Of a stretch of 54,776 bases of DNA, positions 13,739-25,178 are shown in pieces. Made by a program: the position numbers and the translations under genes. Origin of the DNA: Rhodocollybia butyracea (lineage: Eukaryota > Basidiomycota > Agaricomycetes > Agaricales > Omphalotaceae); the NCBI GenBank assembly GCA_015501585.1, contig JADNRY010000400.1, forward strand, positions 1-54,776. Reading direction: 5' to 3'. The notes under the pieces are model-generated. The model made no database searches and was not told the DNA's origin. It was given only the letters and a program-made list of their open reading frames with translations. The first letter of the stretch is position 1; each line of letters opens with the position of its first letter.

Positions 13739-14004
13739 TATGGTTGGGGATCAAGAGCAGCTTCGGTGCTTCCCGATGATCTGTTCCTGATACTTATTCC
13801 TTCCCGACGGCGGAACAAAGATCTTCCTAGCCACACTCGATAAGCTCCGATAAGTCCGAACGTTAATTCATATTTCCGGGTATTATTTCCAATTACTAGA
13901 AAATTGGTGCAACTCGGTTTGACCACGAAATACTTACATTGTACTCTAGATGTTACTACAGAAAACACGACAGCGAATAGTATCAAGTGACACATAACAT
14001 TCCT

Positions 14005-17000
14005 TCAGCCCAAGAGCATGTTATGGTCCTCGTTCCTCGTTCTCGGTGCCTCTCCTACACTCTCGTTTCTCGAAGGGAGCAGCCTATGAAGCCTAGAAGT
14101 GAACTGCTCAGACTGGTCACGGGGACCGTGAGTGCGTTGAGTAGAATTGGGTACATAGGGTGGAATCGTCAAATCCGGCCTCCCTGTTGAAGCACCCACA
14201 GACATAACACCGGTGACTGTTTCTGACCGCCTTCTCCCAACCTCAGCACCTTCAAGTTCAGATCCATCAGAGTTAGCAGGCTCTGGTCTAGTTCTTGCAG
14301 TTCCTTGACCTTGAGATGGACGGAAGAGTGCCAGACCTCGATCCACGACTTCAGCCGCTCTCGACATGGTTGCAGTAGGCCCATCGTTGGCCTGTCTACC
14401 GCCACCAAGAAGTGATTCAAGTCCGCGACTACGATGCGTTCCACCTTGAGCCCGTTCACGATCTCTAACATGTCTGTCACGGTCCCGTCTTTCCCTGCGA
14501 TCTGGATCGCCATTTGTCCCTGGCGATTGGGGCGATTCTGCGATGTGTGCAGTGCTAGAACTAGCAGGAGCAACGGTTCCTTCATCGTCTCCGTCCTTCG
14601 CGCTACACCAAAAACGGTGACCTTCGCTCCAAGCTGTGCTTTGGCACTCTTTGCCACAATATTTGGCCTTGCGACATCGACGACATTTTGCAAACTCTCG
14701 TGGATATTCTTCCCACTTGCCACATGTCACTGAAAAACATAGCCAAATCTGAGGATCAAACTAGCAGGGAAGAAGGCAACGCTTACTATTAGCACACTGT
14801 CTGATACCTCCACGACTATCATCCTTCCTGCACGCATTACGCATAATAACTCCGGCCCAGTACTGAATTTCTGGTGGAAGCCGAGGAGGAACGTTTATCG
14901 CGGTACCGTTGCTGGTGAAATCGGCAAGTTCAGAAGAGCTAGGTCGGTACGTGAAGCGCTCAACCAAAGAAAAGACATTCGTTTGTCTCGGTGCCGGTAA
15001 AGCCGGAGAAGTAGTAGAGGAAGAAGGGAGTTTGTCGTTGGACCGTTCCTTCTCCTTTCCTCTCGTCGTAGCACTGGTGAATGCCCGGAAAAATGACGAT
15101 GATTCTTTGACAAGCTTATTCGGCTCCTTCTCTTTTCCTGTTCTACTAGACACCGTAGGAGTACCGGAAGAGGAAAGCTGCAGCACTTCCAACCGGAACA
15201 GCACTAGCAGGGTGGAAACTATCTCGTTTTTTGTAGAATGCTTGACGGACATGGGGGTATTTACTAAGATATGCGAGAAGTTGGAGGCTCAAGAGAACAT
15301 CCTCATCTCGATAGGGAGTCGGAGGAAGAGTGTGAGTAGTTGTAGTAGTAGAAGTAGTGGCCGCAGTTGAAGCAATGGAGATGTTCGAGGCGGTGGATCG
15401 CACCGTACCAGGAGTCGTGAGAGTATTAGGGCTCCTTCGAGCACTTTCAACAGTAAGAGTGTTTTGACGTTCGTCTTCCCTATCCCTTCTTCGGGTGTTT
15501 TCCAATCTGAGAGAGCCTCGTTGAATAGTTTCCGGAATAGACCGTTCATCATCCTGCGCACTCCAAGTGCGACTTTCAAAATCTGCTTCCCTAGTAAAAT
15601 CGACGCTATCCGCAGATATCCCTCTTATAGTGCTACTCCGTGAAGCAGACGATGATGCCATATATGAAGATGACGGAAGCGATGAAGACGTAGATGGTTC
15701 CGAAGAAGGAAGCCGCGATGAGGTAGGGATATTTTTACCCGTAGACGGTGATGTAGAAGGAGAAGGAGGAAGTCCAATAACTCCTGCTCGAGGTGTAGCA
15801 TCGGGAGTTCCAGGTGTACGTCGTCTTCTGATCGTGCCAGACCGTGCCATGTCATGGTCAGCTTGAATTGTCCCTCCGTTTCGAGAAGCAGGTCGAGACC
15901 CTTCCTCAGTCTCGCTCATACTAAGGTCAGCGTCGAGTCCCAGTGTTACGTCGCCCATATTGGCCGCAGGTATAGCACCAGGAGCACCAGGAGGTGCACC
16001 CATGGCGAAATCATCGTTATTTTCTATTTCCAATGAGACGATTCCATCCTCGCCGGCCATACCACCGCCGAGTCCCAAATTCACGCCGACATCCCCCATA
16101 GCACCAAGTCCATCAGTACCACCAACAGAATCGTTGATAATGATATGAGCATCGCTGTGCCCAAGGCCACCCATCGTCATATTCATAGGTGGTGGATCAC
16201 CTCCTAGACCCAAGCCGACCAAAGTGTGCCGGTTCATGGACGGACGATGTGTACGCTGGTGGTGCCTTGAAGGTCGTGGAGATGGAGCATCAATGTCGCT
16301 GGCACTGGTACTGGCACTGTCAGGCACCGGGCCATCCATGTCGACATCGGCGTCATCTTCAGTTTCAGAAAGTGGCCGCGAAGGAGGTCGAGACTGCTCA
16401 TTCGAGGATACCGATGGAGTAGGTGAAGATCGTGCAGTATCAGAATGGGCGGTAACATTCCGCCATTGCTGAGCAAGAGGATCCCAATTGGCGCGCGCGA
16501 TGACAGTGCCACTTCGGTCCCTACCAGCCTGAGGAACCATGACAGGTCCATCGTCCTCTTCTGCACTGCTGATCTCAATCCCAGAACCAGATGGGTCGGT
16601 ATCGTTACGATTTGCAATCGTAGATGTTTCAGTAAAAGTACCTTGATCCTGGTCGACTGTTGTGATATAAGCAGTGCCATTCGTGTGTGCCAAACTTTCC
16701 TGCAGAAAAAGTTGAACAATGACAACAAGGGAAACGAAAGGTGACGAACAGAATGACTCATTTGCCTCTGTAATGCTCGGGCGAGTTCTGATGCTTCTTC
16801 CACGTCTCTCAAGATTTGCCTCTGTTGCTGCCTGCGGGCATGTCTCTGTTCCCTAGTTTCTCTGCCATAAGAACCCCAACCTGTTGCGGAGCCGGAAGCA
16901 CCGGATGGATTGGGGCCTATCGCGAATCCTTTATGAGCTAGCCAGGCTTCGAGAATGCATCCGACAACCTCCAGAGTTCCGGCCTGAACTACCCTGCTCC

Positions 17001-17469
17001 GGATGGGCTCGCTGCCACGGACACCAATGTTGACGACACATTGAAAAGCCAGAGAGAATCTATACGCAGCATGTTTATCAAAACTTGTTGGATTGAGCGT
17101 TGGTGATGGCTTTGAGGGCCGAGCCGAGGGTGGCGCAAGACCGTAAAATAACGAAGGATTCTCGGGAGGCGGAGGACATAAACAAAATTCGTGCAGAAGT
17201 CGAACAAGCCGCTCAAGTCCTCCGTCCATTGTCATGATCTCGCGGATACGCGGCGACGTCGAAGTAAGATATGTGAGGTGAGTAAGCGAGTTGAATAATG
17301 GTAACGGCGAGGTTGTGTCGAGTGCTGTTTAAAAAATTCAAATAAATTATATAAAATTCCACCATAAATTCTGAGTGTTGCACAACATACCACGCCTATC
17401 ATATAACTGAGAAGTTATGCACACGCATGCCTTGTTCTGATTGGGAAATGCAAAGTTGGACTCGCGCAT
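14005..17469 (-). CDS. Mub1/SamB-like MYND zinc-finger protein
   Basis: Mub1 of yeast partners the E3 ligase Ubr2 in degrading Rpn4; the Aspergillus homologue SamB affects hyphal growth. A 79-base first exon (17391-17469) starts MRESNFAFPNQ and joins across a 66-base intron to ALDTTSPLPLFNSL, the usual N-terminal armadillo-like start. Next come MTMDGGLERLVRLLHEFCLC and VVNIGVRGSEPIRSRVVQAG. A long low-complexity acidic and Ser-rich middle spans about 15300-16690. Near the end are PPEIQYWAGVIMRNACRKDD and a MYND finger (CRRCRKAKYCGKECQ, then HRFWC). A frame change near 15170 splits the middle from the C-terminal part. Family order and length (about 1,000 residues) otherwise fit. Confidence 0.88.
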
Positions 17470-17640
17470 TCTGGACTGGTATTAACTGGAAAGTGAGATA
17501 TGTGCGTAGCCGTGAGATTCGATGAGTCGTTAACAAGAGTGAAAATGCAAATTAAAGAGAAAAGCTTGAAGTGGTGAAAGAAGAAGAGCAAATCGCAACA
17601 CTGATTCATTGGCACTTACTCCTTCTGCCTTTTACGGAAG

Positions 17641-18066
17641 CTAGGTCAGCAGACCACACGTGACACGGCTCCGGTCGTGGTACTGTAGACTCTTGTCATT
17701 TACCACAAAGGTATCGCAAAGAAAACTTTCGACGCCTTTCGTCGCTTCCGCTTTCAAATTGAGTCTGACGCGCTTAAAACCGCTCACTTCTTCTTCTTTG
17801 TCTATCGTACGCGTCTTATCCGCCATCGCGCTGGAAGCTGGAGGCATCATGAGTTCGCATAGGTTGGCAGTGGGAAGATATTGTATATGTAAAACTCTTT
17901 CGTTAAATTTTACCTGCTTTTGACAACGATGGGACTCTCTAGCTGGAAGTTTCTCAGAACTCTCGATCACTTGATTCATGGTATACGCAAACCAACTTCG
18001 GAATGCGCAAGAGTTGTGGGGCTTTGAAGCGTCTCCAATTTTTAGGTCTGCGAAGCTGGTTTCCAT
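17641..18066 (-). CDS. Hypothetical protein, 141 codons
   Basis: An uninterrupted open frame starts METSFADLKIGDASKPHNSC and contains the segment CAFRSWFAYTMNQVIESSEK and a C-terminal stretch SFLCDTFVVNDKSLQYHDRS. Composition is protein-like and not repetitive. I recognise no family, signal peptide or membrane segment. It lies 171 bases upstream of the Mub1-like gene on the same strand. It may be a small lineage-specific gene or a chance frame. Confidence 0.35.
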   Translation of the reverse strand: METSFADLKIGDASKPHNSCAFRSWFAYTMNQVIESSEKLPARESHRCQKQVKFNERVLHIQYLPTANLCELMMPPASSAMADKTRTIDKEEEVSGFKRVRLNLKAEATKGVESFLCDTFVVNDKSLQYHDRSRVTCGLLT

Positions 18067-18349
18067 CCCGGTCCATATCCTGCAAGATTGACGTCCTTAA
18101 GAAATCCCATGCATATGTTCAACATCATTAAAGAAATTAAATTATGACAGTGGGCCTGGTCTATTTTCAGCCCTTCTCGGTTCTATGCTTCTTCACTCAA
18201 GTATTCTTAGATTGCTGCAATAATTTGCTATTTTGGTGATCCCAGGCTGCGCAGTGTGTCCATACAAAAGGGCATGCACAAAATCCTCTCCCCCCCTGCC
18301 CCCTCTCGGTCCCAGCGTTCTCCTCGGACTGCAACGTATTACTGGCAGG

Positions 18350-20518
18350 ATGTGGTTTCCTCTCACGTCCTTGCATCGTAAAAGTTCAAGCCCTATTCTT
18401 CTGCTTGGCCTATCGATCCTGTCACAATTAGCTCGTTCAGACTTGGTTTACTTCGCAAACAGCGAATATAATGCTGGAGCATTTGGCCCGGGACCCAACC
18501 AGAGCTTTGTCACCGCCAACTATACGCCGTGAGTACTTGGTTCCTCAATTTGGATCGTGACACGTCGCTCACACCAGAAAAAGTTCGGTATGGAACTTTG
18601 CGCAGCCTTTGAACAGAACCCAGTCGACCATTTCTTCTGGTTATCTATTTACAGCACCAAGAGGTATGCGGTCATTGGAACACGTTGTTTGCTGGTTTAA
18701 CGGTTTTTTTGCAGGATTTGATACAGCGCAACCCGGGCCCCTCATATACGACAATGATGGACATCTTGTGTGGGATGGAACAAGCGTCATTGGAGAAACA
18801 CTGGTCTTCCAGATGGAAACGTATCTCGGGGAACCACACATCCTGACTTGGTCGGGTACTATCCTCGGCACTGGGATTGGAAGTGGATATATTCTAATGT
18901 TCAACTCCCAGTATCAGCGCGTCGCGAGATAGTCAGTAGAACGCTTTCGCTTGTGTAGATCGGCATTGAAGTCTCTTTACAGCACGACAAATTTGACCGG
19001 AGTAACCGGTGCTACATTAGCAGATTTCCATGAAGTATTGGCCTTTCTTCAGTCGTGGCTAGATCTAACTACGAACGACAGACTAGGATTACACCGAACA
19101 ACAGTGCCGTCATGACCGCTTATCACATCAGCGAAATGAATCTTACAGCATACGGAGGTCCTTCTACTGGTTACATCTTGGACAGTGTGTTCCAGGAAAT
19201 CAACATAACTTCTGGTACATACCCAAGGATATATGTTGAGAAGTTCAAAAAAAAGGCTGATCATTTACCGGCAGGGGAAACTCTTTTCACTTGGTATGCC
19301 AGTGAGAATGTCAGCCCCAGTGAATGTCACAACCCACTTGGGTCTGGAGGTAATACGACTGGTAGTGCATGGGATTATTTTGTTCGTCGTTTCCAATATT
19401 CCTTGCTAGTGTATAATCTGAATATCCTGCCATAGCACATCAACTCGATCGACTTTGACGACGACGGCAACTGGCTAATTTCTTCTCGATACTGTTTTGC
19501 TCTGTACTACATCGACGGTAACACAGGTGATATTATCTGGCGGATGGGTGGCACGAACTCGTCATTCGCAATGGGCCCCGGGGCAGACTATAGATATCAA
19601 CATCATGCCAGATGGCTCACCAAGAACGACACCTATGCCACAATAACGTGGGTCTTCTCTTCCGTTTTTGTAGAGCTTCAATGGATTCTTTATAGAGTCT
19701 TCGATGACTTTGGAGTGGCCAATGTGCCTGCCTCCCGTGGTTTGTATCTGGGCATCAATTTCACCAACATGTCCGTCGACTTGATACAAGATTTTATACC
19801 GTTCAACACAACGGTTTCTCAAAGCCAAGGAAGCGTACAACTTCAGCCCAATGGCAATTTCCTGGTTGGGTAGTATGTTTCGCTTTTGGTCTACTTGTGA
19901 CTAACAATTGTGTGTAACGAAGATGGGGTTATATGCCGTGGCCTCAGAGTATACACCTTCTGGAGACCTTCTCTGGCAGGTCAGTTTGGCGTAGTTGGCG
20001 GAAATTACAATGAAGGGTGTATGTCTCGTATTGTTCAGCCCTCTTTTCGAAACTAATATGAACCTAGATCGCGTACTTCGTTATAATTGGACCGGAGAGC
20101 CCACAGCTCCTCCCAGTATGGCACTTGCCCAATCCTCCGAAAACATCACAACTGTGTATGTTTCGTGGAATGGCGACACGCGCACAAACCTTTGGGAGCT
20201 TTTGGGGGCTCAAGACTCATCTGGGTCTGGCGCTGTATCACTATGCAATGAAAGTCGTAACGGGTTCGAGACGGCTATAAACCCTTAGCAAGACTGTTCT
20301 CGGAAAGTATAAACTACGTTGCTGTGCGTGCTCTTGGCGAAGGGAATACGTCGATTGGGATCAGTAACTTTACGACTAGTGGGGTTAGTGTTACAACTAG
20401 TGCGGGCGATGGTGCTACAAATGGTACAACTAGTGCGGGCGATGGTGCTGCAAAGCTGGTCACAGGAGCTTGGGGAACAATTGTGGCTGCGGTCACGGTT
20501 GTAATGGTGCTGATATGA
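18350..20518 (+). CDS. Arylsulfotransferase-family (ASST) secreted protein
   Basis: Fungal members of the ASST family are beta-propeller-like extracellular proteins whose substrates are mostly unknown. The start at 18350 gives MWFPLTSLHRKSSSPILLLG, a short basic leader and hydrophobic core resembling a signal peptide or anchor. Family landmarks are GAFGPGPNQSF, GFDTAQPGPLIYDNDGHLVW, MTAYHISEMNLTAYGG, DSVFQEINI, LLFTWYASENVSPSECHNP, SAWDYF, HINSIDFDDDGNWLISSRY, DGNTGDIIWRMGG and QHHARWL. Several N-glycosylation sequons occur. The C-terminus has a Thr/Ser/Gly/Asp-rich segment with a 33-base tandem repeat, then a hydrophobic tail (GTIVAAVTVVMVLI) typical of GPI attachment. Introns are short and several. 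The upstream in-frame ATG at 18233 is less likely as the start. Confidence 0.82.
20395..20457 (+). repeat. Two-unit tandem repeat in ASST gene tail
   Basis: Two near-identical units of about 33 bases begin ACTAGTGCGGGCGATGGTGC and encode TSAGDGA, ahead of the hydrophobic C-terminal tail. Both units keep the reading frame, so the repeat lengthens the presumed stalk before the membrane anchor. Confidence 0.7.
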
Positions 20519-21430
20519 GCGAATTCAACCCGTAGCAGTCCTGCTTCCCTGCGACGGTAAACTGTCATTGCTGAAACTATATTATTTTACGGGGTTGTAT
20601 AGAGATAAAATTGTCAAGTTGCACCACAAATTTATAACCGCATCTTACTCTACTAAGAAGCCCAGCTCTCATGTCGGAAGAATAGCTTTGGGCCTTGGAG
20701 AGAATTCTAGATGCTACGAAGCAATTGGTAAAGGTTTTCAAGGCACCAGAGGACTCCTAGAGGACTCCTGAATCTCCACCGTTGTATCACTGTATCCTAT
20801 TTTTTTTTTTTGACCGGGACTTTCTTTTGCTCTTCGATTCGAACTTTTTTTGGCATTGCTCGCGTTAACGAACTCTGGATCCGTCGCTAAAACGTCTGAG
20901 TACCTTCGGGCAACGACAAAGTCATCCCGCTCCAGCCGTTGAGATTTACGGGCACAAAGCCAAGCAGTCAACCCACTGATCTGAACTTTCTTGAGCTACC
21001 GAGGTCAGCGAGTGCTTGTGCTCAAGATCGACCCAGTCAATGTCTCATTTGTGGTCTACTCTACTGATGTTTTTCAAGTTCGTGTCTATGTAGATCCTTG
21101 CAATTGCTCGGGGCACAGGAAGACGGCGTCAAGTTCATCTGCTTTTTTGTCAGAGATTCATCGGTTTCCTATCCTTCTGCAAGGATCTCTTTTCCAACGA
21201 CACTGGTATAATAATTATCATTCTACTATACAGGTGTATTATAAAACATCCTCCTCATGTTACAGTCAAGTATCGAGAAACAAATTCCCAGCGTTCCAAA
21301 AAATTCGTAATTTCCATCTCATTTTTTGCTTTCATCCGCTAACCGCCAATTGACAGCTTCGCCTAGACCCAAGCAAGAAAAGAGAAGAAAGATCCCCCGA
21401 CGACACAAGCCGATACTGCAGTAGCAAGGT
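20519..21430. other. Intergenic spacer
   Basis: No supported gene is seen here. The region holds short A/T runs (a 12-base T run near 20799) and an AT-rich stretch at 21200-21340. Open frames at 20738-20971 (minus) and 20991-21353 (plus) lack family features. Confidence 0.5.
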
Positions 21431-21580
21431 CATCGCGTCCCCGTGTTGCAAGCAGAGCACGAAGAACAGGGGCGACAAAAATTAGATAACCAAATACGGA
21501 GGGCGGTGCCCTCGTAATAGTGGTTAAACTATTAAGAACAGATACTACACTTGATCTAAGCCAAAAGGCCAGAGTGGTAA
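21431..21580 (-). ncRNA. U2 spliceosomal snRNA
   Basis: Read on the minus strand, 21580 downward contains GGCCTTTTGGCTTAGATCAA followed by GTGTAGTATCTGTTCTT, the nearly invariant U2 5' region including the branch-point recognition sequence GTAGTA. Stem-loop IIa is visible as AATAG...CTATT around TTTAACCA, then a IIb hairpin GAGGGC-ACC-GCCCTC, an Sm site (AATTTTTG) and a 3' hairpin closed by CCCCTGTT / AACACGGGG. The 5' end is set about ten bases before GGCC by analogy with other U2 RNAs. The 3' end is approximate. One difference from the usual GGCTAAGATC is noted separately. U2 pairs with the intron branch point and with U6 in the spliceosome. Confidence 0.9.
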
Positions 21581-22001
21581 GGTCTTCAAAAGTTGGCAGA
21601 AGGTTTTTATACCGTTCGAGATGCGCACGGACCAGCTGAGGGCAGGGCGCCGAGACTGTATTGATCATGTTAAGGGCCGGTCGCCGGGGCGTACAGGAAT
21701 ACAACGCTTACTTGTCTTGCGTGGCTTGTGAACAGATTCGGATCGGAAGAAGCGACGCTTCGATGTTGGACGTTACTCTACCAAAGTTCTTGCAACTTAT
21801 GGCGGCACACCTTCCCAATGCCGCTCCATGATGTCTGTGACCATTCGTAGCCAGACAATGGCCTCGTGTTACCTTGAGCTGAAGACTTGCTGAAGAAGGG
21901 TGAGGCTTTTACTATCAAGAATTTCGTATTGTTACGACGATCATGAATCTCATTATTTCTTGTAACACTGCAACATTTTATCTTCATTCGTAGTTCATGA
22001 A

Positions 22002-23535
22002 TTACTGTGTCACCTTGATGACAACCTTCCCAACATGGGCTTGAGACTGCAAATATTTGTATGCTTCAAGTGCTTCTTCAAAGGGGAAGACCTTGTCGAT
22101 GACAGGTCGCGTCACTTCAGGGTGTAGGGCAAACAGTTTGTTCATGTCTTTGAATCTGAAATTGACGAGTTATGATGAGTATGCAGACGAAGCAATATGA
22201 ATGCATACTGAGCAACAGAGCCAATCTGAATCCCACGAATACAACAAGCCTTTCTAATGGTGGCGAAAACAACATCAGTGGGTGTACCCTAGACAGAAAT
22301 AAGCGTCGAGTACAAATATGGGCCAAGAGGCAGCGATGTAGACATACCCCACCAACATACCCGATGGTATGAATCCATCCCGCGACCCGAACAGCTTTCA
22401 AGGATTTTTCGAGTGAATCGGGACCACCAACCTGTTCAGATTGAGTACAAACATGTAGAATATATACGGTGTATCGCACCTCAAGGACGTGGTCTACGCC
22501 TCTTCCATGGGTAAGCTCAAGAACCTTCTCATCCCAGTTGGGTGTCGTCTTGTAGTTTATAACATGGTGAGCTCCGAGCTTGGAGACAACTTTCAACTTG
22601 TCATCTGACGAGGATGTAGCAATGACCCTGGCTCCTGAAGCGAGAGCAATTTGGAGACCATGGCTGAACATCCAGTTAGAATAAATATTTCGAGGCTTGC
22701 AGATAGTTTGTACATACATTGAAACACCACCAGTACCCAGGATAAGAACAGTGTCACCGCCTTTGAGTGGGACGGGGCCCATGAGCGCGTTATATGCGGT
22801 CAAAGCGGCGCAACTGGATAAAACATAGAATCTTAGTAGTAGGATGTAACGGAGTAATGGGGTTGCTCACGGCAAAGTTGAAGCTTCCTCGAACGAGAGG
22901 TGGTCAGGAATCCTGACAAGAGACTATAGAGTGGTTTATCTACATTCTAAAGGATATCCTGGAAACTCACATGTGGGCGAAATGTCTTGTATTGCGTCAG
23001 AACACCATGAATTGCTCCTCCATGAGCCGTTTGTTGTATCTCGGATGAAGTATCTCCCGCGATATGATCAGCTGCGAAATTGGCGCAGACGCGGTCGCCG
23101 ACCTTCCATTCGGCACCTACATCCTCGCCGACAGCAATTACTTCTCCAGCCATGTCGGAACATGGGACAAGCTCGTCTGGGAAGCTGAAGTACGATTCAG
23201 AACAAGTAATGAATGTTTTCTAAAATGATGGCGAACTTACCCCCGTGCACCACCGTACCGATTTAAACCGATTGACATATCGCGATACTGATAACAGTTT
23301 GTTCACACTTGACTGTTCATCTAGGAAATGACTCCAACCTGCAAGGATACTGCATGAACCTTTACGAGCACTTCGTGGGACTTGAGTGGAGGGAGAGGAG
23401 ATTCCTTTGAAAGAAGGTTTTCGAAGGCACCAAGCTATGGATCGGTAATTCAGATGCCACAACTTACACTCGAGAAATTAGAAAAAATACTTTGGACCAA
23501 AAGTAGTGCTTCGTAGTAGATGGGAGACTCGCCAT
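22002..23535 (-). CDS. MDR-family zinc-type alcohol dehydrogenase / quinone oxidoreductase-like
   Basis: Medium-chain dehydrogenase/reductase, likely NADPH-dependent, cytosolic. The start at 23535 gives MASLPSTTKHYFWSK, an intron, then LGAFENLLSKESPLPPLKSH, EVLVKVHAVSLQ, RDMSIGLNRYGGARG, ELVPCSDMAGEVIAVGEDVG, WKVGDRVCANF, IPDHLSFEEASTLPCAALTA, YNALMG and a Rossmann site VLILGTGGVSM. Next come ASGARVIATSSSDDKL, LGAHHVINYKTTPNWDEKVL, GRGVDHVLEV, KAVRVAGWIHTIGYVGG and a tail ending AHVGKVVIKVTQ. The usual catalytic and structural zinc ligands are not obvious, so it resembles the fungal YogA-like/quinone-reductase branch. About seven introns; no frame break seen. Substrate cannot be inferred. Confidence 0.88.
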
Positions 23536-24466
23536 TGTGAGGGAAGTATAGGGATGTATGTGAGTGAGAGTTTTTTATAAATATTGCGCCATGTTCTGCT
23601 GACTGAGGATAATGGTGACGTCGATTTGCTGTTTCGGTCATTAGCAATGGGAATCAATATTCAAGTACTAGTGTCCACGACGCAACGAGCTATAAACATT
23701 AGTAACCTATTACTTATATGGCCTTGAAAGTACAGCCTCTTGCGCATAACTTTCCAATTTCCTCCTCATTTTTGGTTAATTCAACAGATGTAGTGGGGTT
23801 CGAGCCACAGCAAATCTGATCGTCCAAGCTTGTTCAACCTGTCCGCGGAACCGACCGATACGTTCTTGAGCGACACGCACATTGAGGAAGCTGACAGTAA
23901 TAGTTATCAAGTCACAGTACTACCACGATCTGTGGCCTGACAACGGAGATACGGCGCAGGTGTTCCCAAGAGTCGTTGGTGGGTATCATTCCCACACACA
24001 CCAAAGTGAATAGAATTAGTCAAATTTCACGTCTGCAGGCGTCATTTCATAGAAATACTAAGAACAGGAGGGGTTTGAAGTAGGTGAAGCTTGGGATAAG
24101 AGTCGGATCTGTTGTCGGAGATATTTGCACTTATGCGTCAGTCGTCTTGTTCTCTTATGTCGGGACGGCCCAACCCAGCCACCCGAGCGTTCAAAATTGG
24201 ACTGATTGGTTGCCGATTGAAGAGGTTCCTCGGGAATTCGAGTACGCCGATCCGGGTAATTTATAATAAGTTACCCATCTCCAAGTTAGGAGAACAAGGG
24301 AACCGGTGGCGGGTATTGTATGGATTGAAAGAGATGTCTGAGTTCCAGAACGATAACAGTGAGCAGGAGACAAATCAAGAGAGGATTAACGTAGGAAGTT
24401 CGAACGAATCAGACTTACCCCGTGGAAATTGCGAAAAACACACGCAATTTCTCCGTCTCCGACTCC
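23536..24466. other. Intergenic spacer
   Basis: This spacer lies upstream of the MDR gene and left of the transposon. Small open frames at 24084-24266 and 24112-24513 show no family features; the second runs into the transposon end and is spurious. Confidence 0.5.
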
Positions 24467-24474
24467 GCATGGCC
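24467..24474. repeat. Left target-site duplication (8 bp)
   Basis: GCATGGCC directly abuts the left inverted repeat and is repeated exactly at 25212-25219 after the right inverted repeat. An 8-bp duplication is typical of hAT and of Kyakuja/Dileera/Zisupton (KDZ) insertions. Confidence 0.85.
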
Positions 24475-24507
24475 AGGGCCCCGGAAACTCCCCCTAGACC
24501 TTGTCCG
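24475..24507 (+). repeat. Left terminal inverted repeat
   Basis: This 33-base terminus pairs with 25179-25211. The first 19 bases are identical to the complement of the right end, followed by CTA versus TCA, then an identical GACCTTGTCCG. The start immediately follows the 8-bp target duplication. Confidence 0.85.
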
Positions 24508-24510
24508 GAA

Positions 24511-24612
24511 TAGCGTATTTTAGGCCGGAAATTTCATGAAATCCCTGTCCTATTATAGCGTATTTTAGGCCAAATGGTCCGCTTCCCTGTCCTACATAGC
24601 GTACTTTAGGCC
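24511..24612 (+). repeat. Left subterminal repeat array (3 copies)
   Basis: The motif TAGCGTATTTTAGGCC occurs at 24511-24526 and 24556-24571, and TAGCGTACTTTAGGCC at 24597-24612. Copies are preceded by related CCTGTCC or CTTGTCC sequences. Spacing is about 41-45 bases. Such arrays often serve as transposase binding sites. Confidence 0.75.
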
Positions 24613-25132
24613 GGCGCGCCAGCGCCGAACCGAAATTTTTGAAGTACTTCTAGTCCAAAGAAGCATGCCAAAGCCGGGGGCTGACAGGTACCTGACAACT
24701 GAGTGCAACAAAAGTGTAAGCCGTACAAAAATTTACCTTTCCGTTATCCTGTTGTTGTTAGATTATGTTCTTCTCTCCCGATGAGCTAGACGATATCCAG
24801 CTTGCGGCGAAAGCCACAAGTACCATCTTCATACTCATGCGCGTGTCGCTAATATCTTGTACTACCACCTCAGGAAGGATGCGTTGTATAATATGCATCT
24901 AAATGGCTGTCCTGGGACACAGTGGGACGTTTCAAATTCAAAAACCGGGCGCAAAAAAGGTTCTCAAGGCCTTACCCGCGCTGAAAATTATAATACTTGC
25001 CAGAAATGTTACTCAGAATCATGCTTAGATCATAGCATACATCGAAGCCTGTAGGAGGGTCCAGGATTTTTTTGGGATTTTTTTGGATTTTTTAGCGAAT
25101 TTTTAGATTCACGTGACGATCCTTGTCCGAAA

Positions 25133-25169
25133 TAGCGTACTTGAGCCCAAAATCATAGCGTACTTCAGG
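25133..25169 (+). repeat. Right subterminal repeat array (2 copies)
   Basis: TAGCGTACTTGAGCCC at 25133-25148 and TAGCGTACTTCAGG at 25156-25169 match the left-end motif in the same orientation. They lie just inside the right inverted repeat and are preceded by CCTTGTCCGA, like the left copies. Confidence 0.7.
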
Positions 25170-25178
25170 ATTTTTTGG

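Noticed and set aside
13738..13995. 85-codon minus-strand frame upstream of the CoA-transferase
   Set aside because: It fills the promoter/5' flank of the CoA-transferase and shows no domain.
15567..16472. Several plus-strand frames over the Mub1-like gene
   Set aside because: They are antisense shadows of its low-complexity Ser/Asp-rich middle.
21363..21704. 113-codon minus-strand frame with hydrophobic stretches
   Set aside because: It runs straight through the U2 snRNA gene; the apparent protein is a translation of that RNA.
23790..23815. GGTTCGAGCC resembling a tRNA T-arm
   Set aside because: No matching D-arm, anticodon arm or acceptor stem is found within the right distance on either strand.
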